From the NCBI GenBank assembly GCA_017384945.1, contig JAFNSO010000025.1, positions 1-56,324 on the forward strand: a stretch of DNA of 56,324 nucleotides, in the 5' to 3' direction. This document shows, in pieces, positions 47,838 to 56,324 of this stretch. The notes beneath the pieces are model-generated. The model was not told where the DNA came from. It was given only the letters and a program-made list of their open reading frames with translations, and searched no databases. This DNA is from Ruminococcus sp. Its GTDB lineage: Bacteria > Bacillota > Clostridia > Oscillospirales > Acutalibacteraceae. Both the position numbers and the translations under genes were made by a program. Each line of letters begins with the position of its first letter. Position 1 is the first letter of the stretch.

Positions 47838-48755
47838 TTATCCGAGTCTTGCGCCGATAGAAAGCGGATGACCGAGCAGGAACGCGTCGGACTTCATACG
47901 CTTTTTTCCGCTCAGCTGGAGCTCGTCGATAACGAGCGAGCCCTCGCCGCAGGCTACGGTCAGAGGGTCAAGGCTTATTACCGAGCCCGCCTCTCCCTGC
48001 TTGCCGCACAAAAACGTTGAATGGATTTTTAAATCCTTGCCGTCGAGCTTCGTCAGAGCGACAGGCCACGTCTGCAAGCCTCTGACCTGATTGTGGATTT
48101 TTTCATTCGGCTCAGACCAATTTATCGGACACATATCCTTCGTTATTTTCTTCGTATAGGTCGCCTGTGACTCGTCCTGCTTTACGGGGGTGATTTCTCC
48201 CCTTGAAAGCTTTTCGACGGTCTCAAGGAGCAAATCCGCGCCAAGGAGCGCGAGTCTGTCGAACAGCTCGGCGGAGGTCTCGTTTTCGCCTATTTCGGTC
48301 TCAGATCTGAGCAGGATATCGCCCGTGTCGAGCCCCTCGCCCATAAACATAGTCGTAACTCCCGAGACCTTGTCGCCGCTCAGCACAGCCGACTGGATCG
48401 GTGAGGCTCCGCGGTATTTCGGAAGAAGAGAGCCGTGAACGTTCACACAGCCGAGCCTCGGAATATCAAGAATATTCTTTGGAAGAATTTTACCGTAGGC
48501 AACAACGACAATCAAATCGGGATTCAACGCTTTTAATTCCTCATAAGAATTATCATCCTTTAAGGAAGTGGGCTGAAAAACCTCGAGTCCGTTCTCAAGC
48601 GCGCAGACCTTAACGTCGGGCGGAGTAAGAACCTGCTTTCTGCCCACGGGCTTGTCGGGCTGAGTGTAGACCGCAAGGATATTATGACCGCTCTCACAAA
48701 GCTTTTTGAGCGTCGGCACCGCGAAATCGGGGGTACCCATAAAAACTATGTTCAT
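47838..48755 (-). CDS. fmt: Methionyl-tRNA formyltransferase
   Basis: 305 residues. The formyltransferase domain has FMGTPDFAVPTL at 4-15, the formyl-folate motif HGSLLPKYRGASPI near 110-123, and the Asp in GLDTGDILL near 146; a C-terminal OB-fold tRNA-binding domain starts near 205. It formylates initiator Met-tRNA. It overlaps def by 4 bp, so the enzymes that add and remove the formyl group are made together. Confidence 0.97.
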   Translation of the reverse strand: MNIVFMGTPDFAVPTLKKLCESGHNILAVYTQPDKPVGRKQVLTPPDVKVCALENGLEVFQPTSLKDDNSYEELKALNPDLIVVVAYGKILPKNILDIPRLGCVNVHGSLLPKYRGASPIQSAVLSGDKVSGVTTMFMGEGLDTGDILLRSETEIGENETSAELFDRLALLGADLLLETVEKLSRGEITPVKQDESQATYTKKITKDMCPINWSEPNEKIHNQVRGLQTWPVALTKLDGKDLKIHSTFLCGKQGEAGSVISLDPLTVACGEGSLVIDELQLSGKKRMKSDAFLLGHPLSIGARLG

Positions 48756-49291
48756 TCTTCCTCACCCTCGGGCAGCTCCACGTAGCACTCCTCGGACAGG
48801 TCGAGCTCGCCCTCATTGTACAGCTCTATTTCCTGCGGAAGGAGCATTCTCTCGCAGACCGTGTTGTAAAGCACTCCGTTGAGGTGGTCGATTTCGTGGC
48901 AGAACGCCTGAGCGAGCATTTTGTCGCCCGTGATTTCATAGAAATCACCGTTTCTGTCCTGCGCCCTGACCGTAACGCGGTACGGCCGTGAGGTTATCCC
49001 CCACTTTCCGGGGAGGCTGAGACAGCCCTCGAGCACGACCTGCTTGCCCTCCTCGCGGATGATTTCGGGGTTCACAAGCTCGATAACACCCTGCTCGGGG
49101 TCAACCTCAATAACAACAACTCTTCTCAGAAACCCGACCTGCGGAGCGGCAAGTCCGACGCCGCCCGAGTTATGCAGGGTTTCAATCATATCGTCGATAA
49201 ACTCCGCGAGTCTGTCGTCAAATTTAGTGACCTCGCGGCATTTTTTTGTCAGTACGTCGTCACCCTCGGTGACAATTTCTCTTAGTCCCAT
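48752..49291 (-). CDS. def: Peptide deformylase
   Basis: 179 residues with the three deformylase motifs: GVGLAAPQVG near 44, EGCLSLPG near 88, and the zinc/iron motif FCHEIDHLNGVL near 129-140. The C-terminal tail of about 30 residues is acidic. It removes the formyl group from nascent proteins. It follows priA after 12 bp and overlaps fmt. Confidence 0.97.
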   Translation of the reverse strand: MGLREIVTEGDDVLTKKCREVTKFDDRLAEFIDDMIETLHNSGGVGLAAPQVGFLRRVVVIEVDPEQGVIELVNPEIIREEGKQVVLEGCLSLPGKWGITSRPYRVTVRAQDRNGDFYEITGDKMLAQAFCHEIDHLNGVLYNTVCERMLLPQEIELYNEGELDLSEECYVELPEGEEE

Positions 49292-49303
49292 ATTTACCTC
49301 TAA

Positions 49304-51739
49304 TCAGAACGACAAAGCGTTCATATCTATGTAAGCCGTAACGGCTTTATTTTCTTTATTTGAATTATAATCTATGACCACACGCGACAACAGGCTCCTG
49401 AAACGCTTGTCGTTGCGGCATTTTACAATGATTTTATATCTGTACTTGTTGCTTATTTTCGCGATAGCCGCGGGAGAAGGTCCCAGAAGCCTGAGCGGAA
49501 TATCGGAATACTCAGCCCTCGCCAGCCCGACGAGCTTCCTCATAAAATAATTTGAGGAATTTATAACGCTCGCGCGGTTGTCGGACACAAAGCCTATCAT
49601 ACATATATCGGCGTACGGCGGATACAGCATAGCCTTGCGAATCATAATCTCGTTTCGGAAAAACTGCTCATAGTCCTGAGACGCCGCCATTGTAATGACG
49701 TTGTTCTCGGGGGTAAATGTCTGTATGACCGCCACGCCCTTGCTCTCTCCCCTTCCGCTTCTTCCGACTACCTGAGTCAGAAGCGAAAACGTCCGCTCAT
49801 AGCTTCGGTAATCGTCGGCGTAGAGCATAGAGTCGGGGTTAAGGACTCCGACCAGCGTCACCTTCGGGAAATTCAAGCCCTTCGCGACCATCTGCGTGCC
49901 GATGAGGATATCGTACTCACCCTCGGAAAACGCGGTGATTAGCCTTTCGTGGGATGACTTACGCATAGTAGAGTCGGCGTCGAGCCTCAACACCGCGGCC
50001 TCGGGAAAAAGCTCTCCGAGCTCCCTTTCAAGCTTCTGCGTGCCTGTTCCGCCGAAGCGAAGGCTTTGGTTGCGGCAGGTCGGGCATTGACCCTTGTAGT
50101 CCATTGAATAGCCGCAGTAGTGGCACATAAGCTTGTTGTTAGCGCTGTGGTAGGTAAGCGAAATCGAGCAGTTCGGACACGTGACCGTCTCACGGCAGCA
50201 CGAGCACACCGCGAAGGTGTTGTGACCTCTTCTGTTGAGAAGGAGGATCGACTGGAATCCCTTTTCGAGGTTCTCCCGCAAAAGGATCGAAAGCTCTCTC
50301 GAAAAGCCCGTTGTGTTGCCCTCGGCGAGCTCCTCGTTCATATCGACTATGCGAACCTCGGGAAGGATCGCCTTTCCGTAGCGGTTTTTCAGAATATTCA
50401 GCGAATAAACGCCCTTTTTCGCGTTGTAAAAGCTCTCGACGTCGGGCGTCGCCGACGACAAAAGCAGGGTCGAGTTGTTCTCGTTAACTCTGAACTTCGC
50501 GACCTCTCGGGCGTGATAGCGCGGATTCGACTCGGATTTGTAGGTGTGCTCCTGTTCCTCGTCAATGATGATCATTCCGAGGTTTTTAAACGGAGCAAAA
50601 ACAGCGCTGCGCGTACCTATCGCAATCTTAGCCATTCCACGAAGGACGCGTTTATATTCATCGAGTCTTTCTCCGAGCGACAGTCCGCTGTGAAAAACCG
50701 CGACCTTATCGGAAAATCTCGCCTTGAAAATCCCGAGAAACTGCGGGGTCAGGGCGATTTCGGGAACCATAACTATAACGTCCCTGTCATCCTCCAGAAG
50801 CTTTTCGATCAGCTTCAAAAAAACGGAGGTCTTGCCCGAGCCCGTGATTCCGTAAAGGAGACTTACGCGCGCCTTTCCCGACTTATAATCGGCGTAAATA
50901 TTTTCAAACGCCGCGTTTTGCTCTTCTGTCAGAACGACGGGTTTATTTTCCGCATAAGAATTATTCACGACGGTTCTGAAAACCTCGTCCTCGTAGTAAA
51001 AGGCAAGATTTTTCTTTACAAGAGCGTCCACGACCGAGGCGGTCACGCCCGTGTAGTAGCACAGCTCCTTAACGGAGGCAGTCCCCGCCGTTTGCAGCGT
51101 TTCGAGCACCGCGCTCTGCTTTTGGCTGAGCTTGACTGAGGAAAGATCCGCGTCGTCGTTTACCGCGACCATTTTAAGCACCGCGTCGCCGATTTTGCGA
51201 AACGCCTCGTCGGTTTTTCTGAGATAGCCCTTTTCGCAAAGCGTTTGAAAAATCCTGTCGTCAAGCCCGAGCTCGTCGGAGAGCACTTCCTTCTTTACGG
51301 GCTTTTTTCGGGAAAGCAGATACAGATAAGCCTGCTCCTCCCCGGGGCTGAGCTTTTCCGTGTCGAGCCCTCTCACCGCGGAGTAGGTGGTTGTGAGCTT
51401 GTAGTTTATTCCCGCGGGAAGCATAGCCCTGACAGCGTCGTAGTAGGTGCAGAAGAAACGCCGCTTCATAAACTCCGCGAGCCTGAGCATTTCAGCCGTC
51501 ATAACAGGCTCAGGATCCAAAACGGAAATAATCTCCTTTAGCCCTTCCGAGTCCTTCTTTCGGACATACATTATCATACCCTGACGGCTGCGGTTCCCTC
51601 TGCCGAAGGGCACCGTGACACGCTTGCCCTCGCTTGCGGACTCTTTCAGACTGTCGGGTACGGAATAATCAAATATTTTATCAAAGGAATAGCTTGTGTT
51701 CTCAATCGCTACTCCGACGATAAAATCACAGGTCGGCAT
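49304..51739 (-). CDS. priA: Primosomal protein N' (PriA helicase)
   Basis: 811 residues. The 3'-DNA-binding domain (about 1-105) is followed by a winged-helix region, the helicase domain with Walker A YGITGSGKTSVFL near 296 and DEEQEHTYK near 392, and a zinc-binding insert with eight cysteines (CSCCRETVTCPNC ... CHYCGYSMDYKGQCPTC, about 510-555), then helicase motifs GTQMVAKGLNF and VGRSGRG. It restarts stalled replication forks. It overlaps rpoZ by 14 bp. Confidence 0.97.
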   Translation of the reverse strand: MPTCDFIVGVAIENTSYSFDKIFDYSVPDSLKESASEGKRVTVPFGRGNRSRQGMIMYVRKKDSEGLKEIISVLDPEPVMTAEMLRLAEFMKRRFFCTYYDAVRAMLPAGINYKLTTTYSAVRGLDTEKLSPGEEQAYLYLLSRKKPVKKEVLSDELGLDDRIFQTLCEKGYLRKTDEAFRKIGDAVLKMVAVNDDADLSSVKLSQKQSAVLETLQTAGTASVKELCYYTGVTASVVDALVKKNLAFYYEDEVFRTVVNNSYAENKPVVLTEEQNAAFENIYADYKSGKARVSLLYGITGSGKTSVFLKLIEKLLEDDRDVIVMVPEIALTPQFLGIFKARFSDKVAVFHSGLSLGERLDEYKRVLRGMAKIAIGTRSAVFAPFKNLGMIIIDEEQEHTYKSESNPRYHAREVAKFRVNENNSTLLLSSATPDVESFYNAKKGVYSLNILKNRYGKAILPEVRIVDMNEELAEGNTTGFSRELSILLRENLEKGFQSILLLNRRGHNTFAVCSCCRETVTCPNCSISLTYHSANNKLMCHYCGYSMDYKGQCPTCRNQSLRFGGTGTQKLERELGELFPEAAVLRLDADSTMRKSSHERLITAFSEGEYDILIGTQMVAKGLNFPKVTLVGVLNPDSMLYADDYRSYERTFSLLTQVVGRSGRGESKGVAVIQTFTPENNVITMAASQDYEQFFRNEIMIRKAMLYPPYADICMIGFVSDNRASVINSSNYFMRKLVGLARAEYSDIPLRLLGPSPAAIAKISNKYRYKIIVKCRNDKRFRSLLSRVVIDYNSNKENKAVTAYIDMNALSF

Positions 51740-51938
51740 CTTCGGGCTCGAGGATGTTTATTTTGTGGTTTTTGATCTCGTCGATAGCGAGAAGCACAGC
51801 CTTGTCGTCGGTGATAACCTCTCTGTCGGCAAAATCCTGCGTAATCTGACGGGCGCGCTTCGCTACTCCGATAACGAGCGAATAACGGCTTGCCTTACCC
51901 TCGAATAAATCGTCTACGTTTACCTTTTTCATAATCAT
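51726..51938 (-). CDS. rpoZ: RNA polymerase omega subunit
   Basis: 70 residues. The omega signature is seen as SRYSLVIGVAKRARQITQDF (16-35) and VLLAIDEIKNHKINIL near 48-63. It helps assembly and stability of RNA polymerase. It lies between gmk and priA as in most Firmicutes. AAGGAG precedes ATG 51938. Confidence 0.95.
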   Translation of the reverse strand: MIMKKVNVDDLFEGKASRYSLVIGVAKRARQITQDFADREVITDDKAVLLAIDEIKNHKINILEPEDADL

Positions 51939-51961
51939 TACTCCTTAAATTAATCTTATTC

Positions 51962-52513
51962 TTACTGATGGATTATATCTAAAATCTCACGAGCGGCGCG
52001 CTCCACGGTGTCGTTGAGCACCTTATGCTCGTAGTACTTTTCGTACTCCTTTTCCTCGCGGGCTCTCGCCATACGCTTTTGGATGGTCTCCTCGTCCTCG
52101 GTTCCTCGTCCCCTGAGTCTGCGCTCAAGCTCCTCAAACGAGGGCGGTGTGACGAATATGCTTACACAGTCGGGGCGTTTGTCCATTATCTGCAAGCCGC
52201 CCTGAACCTCGATTTCAAGAAAAACATTGTAGCCCTTTTCGAGCATTTCATTGACCGCCTTTTCGGGGGTTCCGTAGTAGTTGTCGCAGTACCTTGCGTA
52301 CTCGAGAAAGCCGTTTTCTTTTATGAGAGACTCAAACTTTTCCGTGGAAATAAAGAAGTAGTTCACCCCGTCTTGCTCTCCCTCGCGGGGCTTTCTCGTT
52401 GTGCACGACACGGAAAGCCAAACGCTGTCGTCGAGCTTTCTCAGAGCCTTCATAATCTCTCCCTTGCCGACTCCCGAGTAGCCTGTGTATACAACAAGCT
52501 TGCCTTTTTTCAT
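51962..52513 (-). CDS. gmk: Guanylate kinase
   Basis: 183 residues. P-loop YTGYSGVGKGEIMKAL at 8-23 (canonical GPSGVGKGT is slightly changed to GYSGVGKGE), SCTTRKPREGEQDGVNYFFIS near 37-57 for GMP, NVFLEIEVQGG near 95, and the lid RLRGRGTEDEETIQKRMA near 132. It phosphorylates GMP to GDP. It starts 2 bp after remA. Whether the Thr to Glu change after the P-loop lysine affects catalysis cannot be judged here. Confidence 0.96.
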   Translation of the reverse strand: MKKGKLVVYTGYSGVGKGEIMKALRKLDDSVWLSVSCTTRKPREGEQDGVNYFFISTEKFESLIKENGFLEYARYCDNYYGTPEKAVNEMLEKGYNVFLEIEVQGGLQIMDKRPDCVSIFVTPPSFEELERRLRGRGTEDEETIQKRMARAREEKEYEKYYEHKVLNDTVERAAREILDIIHQ

Positions 52514-52515
52514 AC

Positions 52516-52752
52516 TCAGTCCTCCTCTGTTCGGTTACCGATCGCCTCGGGCGAAAGCGCCGAGAGCACAACATGGTCGCTGTCCGTGACGATCACCGCC
52601 TTGCACTTTCTTCCGCAGGTCGCGTCCACGGCAAGGTTCTTCGCCTTCGCCTCCTGGACGATTCGCTTGACGGGAGCCGCCTCGGGCGACACGACCGCGA
52701 CTATCTTGTCGGACGAGACCATATTACCGTAACCAATGTTTATGAGCTTCAT
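52516..52752 (-). CDS. remA: RemA-type extracellular matrix regulator (DUF370)
   Basis: 78 residues. Conserved DUF370/RemA pattern: MKLINIGYGNMVSSDKIVAVVSPEAAPVKRIV, DATCGRKCKAVIVTDSDHVVLSALSPEAI. In Bacillus subtilis RemA is a DNA-binding activator of matrix genes; the role in anaerobes is not established. It sits between yicC and gmk, a conserved order. Start ATG 52752 follows AAGGTG. Confidence 0.94.
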   Translation of the reverse strand: MKLINIGYGNMVSSDKIVAVVSPEAAPVKRIVQEAKAKNLAVDATCGRKCKAVIVTDSDHVVLSALSPEAIGNRTEED

Positions 52753-52761
52753 AATTTCACC

Positions 52762-53640
52762 TTACTCAATATTCTGGATCTGCTCGCGGATTTTCTCGAT
52801 CTCGTTTTTGATAGAAACGACCTTAAGCGCGATTTCGGCGTCCTTGACCTTTGAGCCGATGGTATTAGCCTCCCGGTTCATCTCCTGAATCAAAAAGTCA
52901 ATGCTTCTGCCGACAGGCTCGTCGGAATTGAGGTAAGTTTTGAGCTGTTCAAAATGACTGCGAAGGCGCACAGTCTCCTCGTCGACAGCGACCTTGTCCG
53001 CGAAAATCGCCACCTCGGTGATGATCCTCTGCTCGTCGTACTCGCCCGAGCCGAGAAATTCCTCGATTTTCTCCTTTAGTCTCGCGCTGTACTCGGCGAC
53101 TGTCTCGGGTGAGCGCTTCTCGATTTCGGACACAAGCGACATAATAGTCTCCGCTCTTGAGAGAACGTCCGCCCTGAGTCTTTCGCCCTCGGCTCTTCTC
53201 ATACTCAAAAAGCCCTCAAGCGCCGAGTCAACAGCCTCTCTCACGTCAGCCCAGACCTTTTCCTCGTCCTCGCTCGCCTTCTGAACGGTGAGAACGTCGG
53301 GATATTTGCCGACGTCGACGGTGCTTACGGTATTCGCGATCCCGTAGCGCTCCTCAAGCTCCTTTAACGCGTTAAGATAACCCTGAGCTAGGTTGTGATT
53401 GACAACAACGTCGGTCGGGGTGTCCTCAGGCTCGGAGATAGATACGAACATATCGATCTTACCTCTCTTGACCTTTGAGGTGATGTAGGATTTCAGCTTG
53501 TCCTCAAGGTAGCTGTAGCCCCTTGTTAGACGGCAGTTGAACTCGGTGTAGCGGTGATTCACGCTTTTGATTTCAAGCGTGATTGACCGTCCGTTGACCT
53601 CTCCCTCAAAGCGTCCGAAGCCTGTCATCGAATTTATCAT
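52762..53640 (-). CDS. YicC-family endoribonuclease
   Basis: 292 residues. The N-terminal domain begins INSMTGFGRFEGEVNG and has the SVNHRYTEFNCRLTRGYSYLED stretch; the C-terminal DUF1732 region has DEQRIITEVAIFADKVAVDEETVRLRSHFEQLKTYL and ends EQIQNIE. Members are RNases involved in small RNA decay. ATG 53640 is preferred over ATG 53649 because AAAGGA would be only 1-2 bases from the latter but 9 from the former. It opens the 14-gene operon to thiN. Confidence 0.94.
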   Translation of the reverse strand: MINSMTGFGRFEGEVNGRSITLEIKSVNHRYTEFNCRLTRGYSYLEDKLKSYITSKVKRGKIDMFVSISEPEDTPTDVVVNHNLAQGYLNALKELEERYGIANTVSTVDVGKYPDVLTVQKASEDEEKVWADVREAVDSALEGFLSMRRAEGERLRADVLSRAETIMSLVSEIEKRSPETVAEYSARLKEKIEEFLGSGEYDEQRIITEVAIFADKVAVDEETVRLRSHFEQLKTYLNSDEPVGRSIDFLIQEMNREANTIGSKVKDAEIALKVVSIKNEIEKIREQIQNIE

Positions 53641-53673
53641 TGATAACATTCCTTTCGCTGTAATTTTCAGTTT

Positions 53674-53702
53674 ATTTTAACACTATACAATATATAAGTA
53701 AA
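53674..53702 (-). promoter_or_regulatory. Promoter of the yicC-thiN operon
   Basis: On the minus strand TTTACT (53702-53697), 17 bp, TAAAAT (53679-53674) with upstream TG (TGTTAAAAT). Confidence 0.65.
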
Positions 53703-53749
53703 TAGTTTTGTAACCATTTTGTAACCTTTTGGGCAAATAATTTCATAGC

Positions 53750-53778
53750 TTGCATTTTTGAGCGGTATATGATATACT
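53750..53778 (+). promoter_or_regulatory. Promoter of yebC
   Basis: TTGCAT (53750-53755), 17 bp, TATACT (53773-53778), upstream of ATG 53819 and divergent from the yicC promoter. Confidence 0.65.
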
Positions 53779-53818
53779 TTTAAGATGTAATAATATGATT
53801 AAAGAAAGGGTGCCAAAA

Positions 53819-54550
53819 ATGTCAGGACATAATAAATGGAGTACTATCAAGCAGAAAAAGGGTAAAAACGACGCCGCGAGAGCGAAGGTCTTTACAAAAA
53901 TCGGCAGAGAGCTTCTTGTAGCGGTAAAGGAAGGCGGCAGCGCCGACCCGAACGTTAACTCAAAGCTTCGTGACGTTATCGCAAAGGCAAAGGCGGCGAA
54001 CGTCCCCAACGACAACATTGAGCGTATCATCAAAAAGGCTGCGGGCGACGGAGATTCAAACAACTACGAGTCCATTACATACGAGGGCTACGGTCCCAAC
54101 GGAATCGCGGTAATCGTCGAGGCGCTTACGGACAACAGAAACAGAACCGCGGGCGAGGTCAGACACTACTTTGACAAATTCGGCGGAAATATGGGCACAC
54201 AGGGCTGCGTAACCTTTATGTTTGAGAAGAAGGGCGTGCTCGTAATCGAGCGCGAGGAACTCGAAAAGGACGAGGACACCGTAATGGAGGAGGCTCTCGA
54301 AGCGGGCGCGGCTGACTTTGAGGCAGACGAGGATATCTTCACGATCTACACCGATCCCTCGGATTTCTCGGGAGTACGCGACGATCTGACCGAAAAGGGC
54401 TACGAATTCGCGTCGGCTGAGATCGAGATGGTGCCGAACACCTACACAAAGCTCGAATCAGACGAGTCGAAGGAGCAGATGCAGAAGATGCTCGATATGT
54501 TCGAGGATAACGACGATATCCAGAACGTATGGCATAACTGGGAAGATTAA
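53819..54550 (+). CDS. YebC/PmpR-family translational/transcriptional regulator
   Basis: 243 residues with the family start MSGHNKWSTIKQKKGKNDAARAKVFTKIGREL and the GNMGTQGCVTFMFEKKG stretch near 118-134; three domains as in E. coli YebC. The family was described as DNA-binding regulators; recent work links members to ribosome rescue at proline-rich stretches. ATG 53819 has AGAAAGGGTG upstream; the longer reading from 53795 lacks one. Monocistronic. Confidence 0.95.
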   Translation: MSGHNKWSTIKQKKGKNDAARAKVFTKIGRELLVAVKEGGSADPNVNSKLRDVIAKAKAANVPNDNIERIIKKAAGDGDSNNYESITYEGYGPNGIAVIVEALTDNRNRTAGEVRHYFDKFGGNMGTQGCVTFMFEKKGVLVIEREELEKDEDTVMEEALEAGAADFEADEDIFTIYTDPSDFSGVRDDLTEKGYEFASAEIEMVPNTYTKLESDESKEQMQKMLDMFEDNDDIQNVWHNWED

Positions 54551-54559
54551 ACTGTATAT

Positions 54560-54594
54560 TCAAAAAACAAAGGTCGGGAAGCTTTCCCGACCTT
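54560..54594 (-). terminator. Terminator of the phosphohexomutase gene
   Basis: AAGGTCGGGAA (54570-54580) pairs with TTCCCGACCTT (54584-54594); on the minus strand it is followed by TGTTTTTTG. It lies between convergent yebC and the mutase and may also stop yebC transcripts weakly. Confidence 0.8.
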
Positions 54595-54607
54595 AACTAT
54601 TTGTCTG

Positions 54608-56317
54608 TTAAATTCCCATGATCTCCTTCATAGCCTGCTCGAGCTTGTCTGTGACAGCCTGAGCGTCCGCCTTGTCCTTGCCGACGGCGGTGAGGTAGAT
54701 CTTGATTTTAGGCTCTGTGCCGCTGGGACGGACGATCGCCATATTATCGCCCTCGAGGTTGTACTGGAGCACGTTGGACTTCGGAAGGTTGATTACCTTC
54801 TCCTCGCCTGTGAGAAGATTCTTCTCAACGCTGAGCTTGTAATCGGAGATACCGACTACCTTATAGCCCGCGACGGACTCGGGAGCGTTTTCTCTGAGAG
54901 CCGACATAATGTCAGCCATTTTCTGCATTCCCTCACTGCCCGAGAACTCAAACGGCAGAGTTGTGTTCTGATAATAACCGAACTCCTCGTAGAGACCGTC
55001 GATAACCTCGGCAAGAGACTTGCCCTGCTTCTTGAAGGTCGCCGCCATCTCGCAGATAAGCATTGAGGCTACAACAGCGTCCTTATCTCTTACATATGTG
55101 CCCGCGAGGTAACCGTAGCTCTCCTCAAAGCCGAACACATAGTCGCTCTCCTTGCCCTCTTTTTCGAGGTTGAGGATGATTTCACCGATATATTTGAAGC
55201 CTGTGAGAACGTTTCTGAGCTCCGCTCCGTATTTTTCACAGAGCTTTTCGATAAGCTTGCTCGTTACTATAGTCTTTACAACAACGGGACGCTCGGGAAG
55301 AGTTCCGTTAGCCTTGCGGTTGGAGAGGATGAAGTCGGTGAGCATAACGCCGTCCTCGTTACCAGAGATAAGTCGGTAGCTTCCGTCGTAGTCCTTAACC
55401 GCGATTCCCACTCTGTCGGAGTCGGGGTCGGTCGCGAGGAGCAAATCGGGCTGAACCTTCTCGCACAGCTCGAGACCCTTCGCGAGAGCCTCCCTGATTT
55501 CGGGGTTCGGATAAGGACAGGTCGTAAAGTTTCCGTCGGGCTTTTCCTGCTCGGGAACGACGGTAACGTCCTTTACGCCGATTTCGGCGAGGATCCTTCT
55601 GACGAGCTTGTTGCCCGCGCCGTTGAGCGGAGTGTAAACAACGCTCAAATCGGCTCCCTCGCATACTCCGGGGTTGATCTGCTGCTTTTTGACCTCTTCG
55701 ATGTAGCTTGTGTAGACCTCGTCCTTAACATACTCGACAAGACCCTTTTCAACAGCCTCGTTGAGCTCCATAAGCTTTACGTCGGCGAACATATCGAGAC
55801 CGCAGATTTCGTCGTAAACAGCGCCCGCGGCAACGTCGGTCATCTGACAGCCGTCCTCACCGTAAGCCTTATAGCCGTTATACGCGGCGGGATTGTGAGA
55901 CGCAGTCACCATAATACCGGCCTGACAGCCGAAATAACGCACAAGATACGAAAGAACGGGGGTCGGCTGGAGCTCCGTTGTGATATATGTCTTGATACCG
56001 TTGGCGGCGAGAACCTTTGCCGCCTCGAGCATAAATACGTCGGCGTTGATACGGCTGTCGTGGGAAATCGCCACAGAGCCCTTGCCGTACTTTTTGAGAA
56101 CGTAGTTCGCGAGACCCTGAGTAGCCTGACGGACAACGTAGATGTTCATTCTGTTTGTGCCCGCTCCGAGAATACCCCTGAGTCCCGCGGTGCCGAACTC
56201 GAGGCTTCTGTAGAAGCGCTCGTAAATTTCCTTGTCATTACCCTCTATTTCCCTAAGCTCATCCGCAATCTGAGCGTCCTCGTTCACGTTTTTGAGCCAT
56301 AATTCATAATTCTTCAT
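54608..56317 (-). CDS. Phosphoglucomutase/phosphomannomutase
   Basis: 569 residues of the alpha-D-phosphohexomutase family. The catalytic phosphoserine loop is MVTASHNPAAYNGYKAYG near 138-155, the metal loop ATDPDSDRVGIAV near 297, sugar-binding GFEESYGYLAGTYVRDKDA near 400, and the phosphate-binding loop IVRPSGTEPKIKIYLT near 531. It interconverts hexose 1- and 6-phosphates. The length fits the long PgcA-like group of Firmicutes. Start ATG 56317 is 7 bp from the window end, so its upstream context is unseen. Confidence 0.95.
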   Translation of the reverse strand: MKNYELWLKNVNEDAQIADELREIEGNDKEIYERFYRSLEFGTAGLRGILGAGTNRMNIYVVRQATQGLANYVLKKYGKGSVAISHDSRINADVFMLEAAKVLAANGIKTYITTELQPTPVLSYLVRYFGCQAGIMVTASHNPAAYNGYKAYGEDGCQMTDVAAGAVYDEICGLDMFADVKLMELNEAVEKGLVEYVKDEVYTSYIEEVKKQQINPGVCEGADLSVVYTPLNGAGNKLVRRILAEIGVKDVTVVPEQEKPDGNFTTCPYPNPEIREALAKGLELCEKVQPDLLLATDPDSDRVGIAVKDYDGSYRLISGNEDGVMLTDFILSNRKANGTLPERPVVVKTIVTSKLIEKLCEKYGAELRNVLTGFKYIGEIILNLEKEGKESDYVFGFEESYGYLAGTYVRDKDAVVASMLICEMAATFKKQGKSLAEVIDGLYEEFGYYQNTTLPFEFSGSEGMQKMADIMSALRENAPESVAGYKVVGISDYKLSVEKNLLTGEEKVINLPKSNVLQYNLEGDNMAIVRPSGTEPKIKIYLTAVGKDKADAQAVTDKLEQAMKEIMGI

Positions 56318-56324
56318 GTAATCC

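Noticed and set aside
49896-51541. Plus-strand frames across priA
   Set aside because: They run antisense to clear helicase and zinc motifs and have no independent support.

Overview
The window looks like a chromosomal segment of an anaerobic, low-to-mid GC Gram-positive bacterium of class Clostridia, most likely Oscillospiraceae/Ruminococcus-like. The pointers are a trimeric NAD-linked [FeFe]-hydrogenase operon, an IspH-ribosomal protein S1 fusion, RemA, PASTA-domain kinases with a PP2C partner, the yicC-remA-gmk-rpoZ-priA-def-fmt-rsmB-rlmN-stp-prkC-rsgA-thiN gene order typical of Firmicutes, rubredoxin, and AGGAGG-type ribosome binding sites. The taxon is inferred from gene content only.

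Layout. 1-3092 (minus): hydrogenase electron-transfer operon (NuoE-like, GHKL ATPase, [2Fe-2S] protein, HydB running off the left edge). 3375-6495 (minus): companion operon with two DRTGG proteins, an RsbW-like ATPase, an [FeFe]-hydrogenase-like protein lacking the proton-relay cysteine, and a PHP phosphoesterase; this looks like a sensory/regulatory module. 6692-6775: tRNA-Leu(GAG), whose 3' end is the left attachment site of a small AT-rich integrative element (6753-11604: tyrosine integrase, two small HTH proteins, TOPRIM primase, a membrane-anchored protein, and non-coding regions rich in inverted repeats). 11581-12170: right attachment site followed by three ~188 bp tandem repeats that each end in a tRNA 3'-tail and carry covarying hairpins.

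12279-19129: iron region. An FtsX/MacB-type ABC transporter and a five-gene feoA-feoA-feoB-Cys-rich protein-dtxR operon. Sites of the form GTTAG-N6-CTAAC lie over the feo promoter, before feoB, before the ABC transporter and upstream of the hydrogenase operon. The encoded regulator keeps the Met/Cys/Glu/His set of iron-type DtxR proteins, so these look like one local iron regulon.

19302-23676 (plus): two alpha/beta hydrolases, a short Na/Pi cotransporter and a repeat-bearing secreted protein. 23769-25555 (minus): threonine deaminase, RidA and rubredoxin. 25674-27228 (plus): RlmD-type methyltransferase and a hotdog thioesterase. 27289-32729 (minus): RpiR regulator, flavoprotein, Cmk, PlsC, IspH-S1. 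32928-34296 (plus): isolated hisHF. 34337-40274: secreted protein, CpsB-type phosphatase, LeuB, histidine phosphatase, an XRE regulator, and a zinc-ribbon PASTA protein whose kinase domain has lost its catalytic residues. 40416-53640 (minus): the long housekeeping operon, including an intact PrkC/PP2C pair. 53819-54550: YebC. 54608-56317: phosphohexomutase.

The more unusual points are the shared iron-box set that may link hydrogenase to iron uptake, the sensory-type hydrogenase cluster, the PASTA pseudokinase near an active PASTA kinase, and the covarying tandem repeats at the tRNA-Leu integration site.
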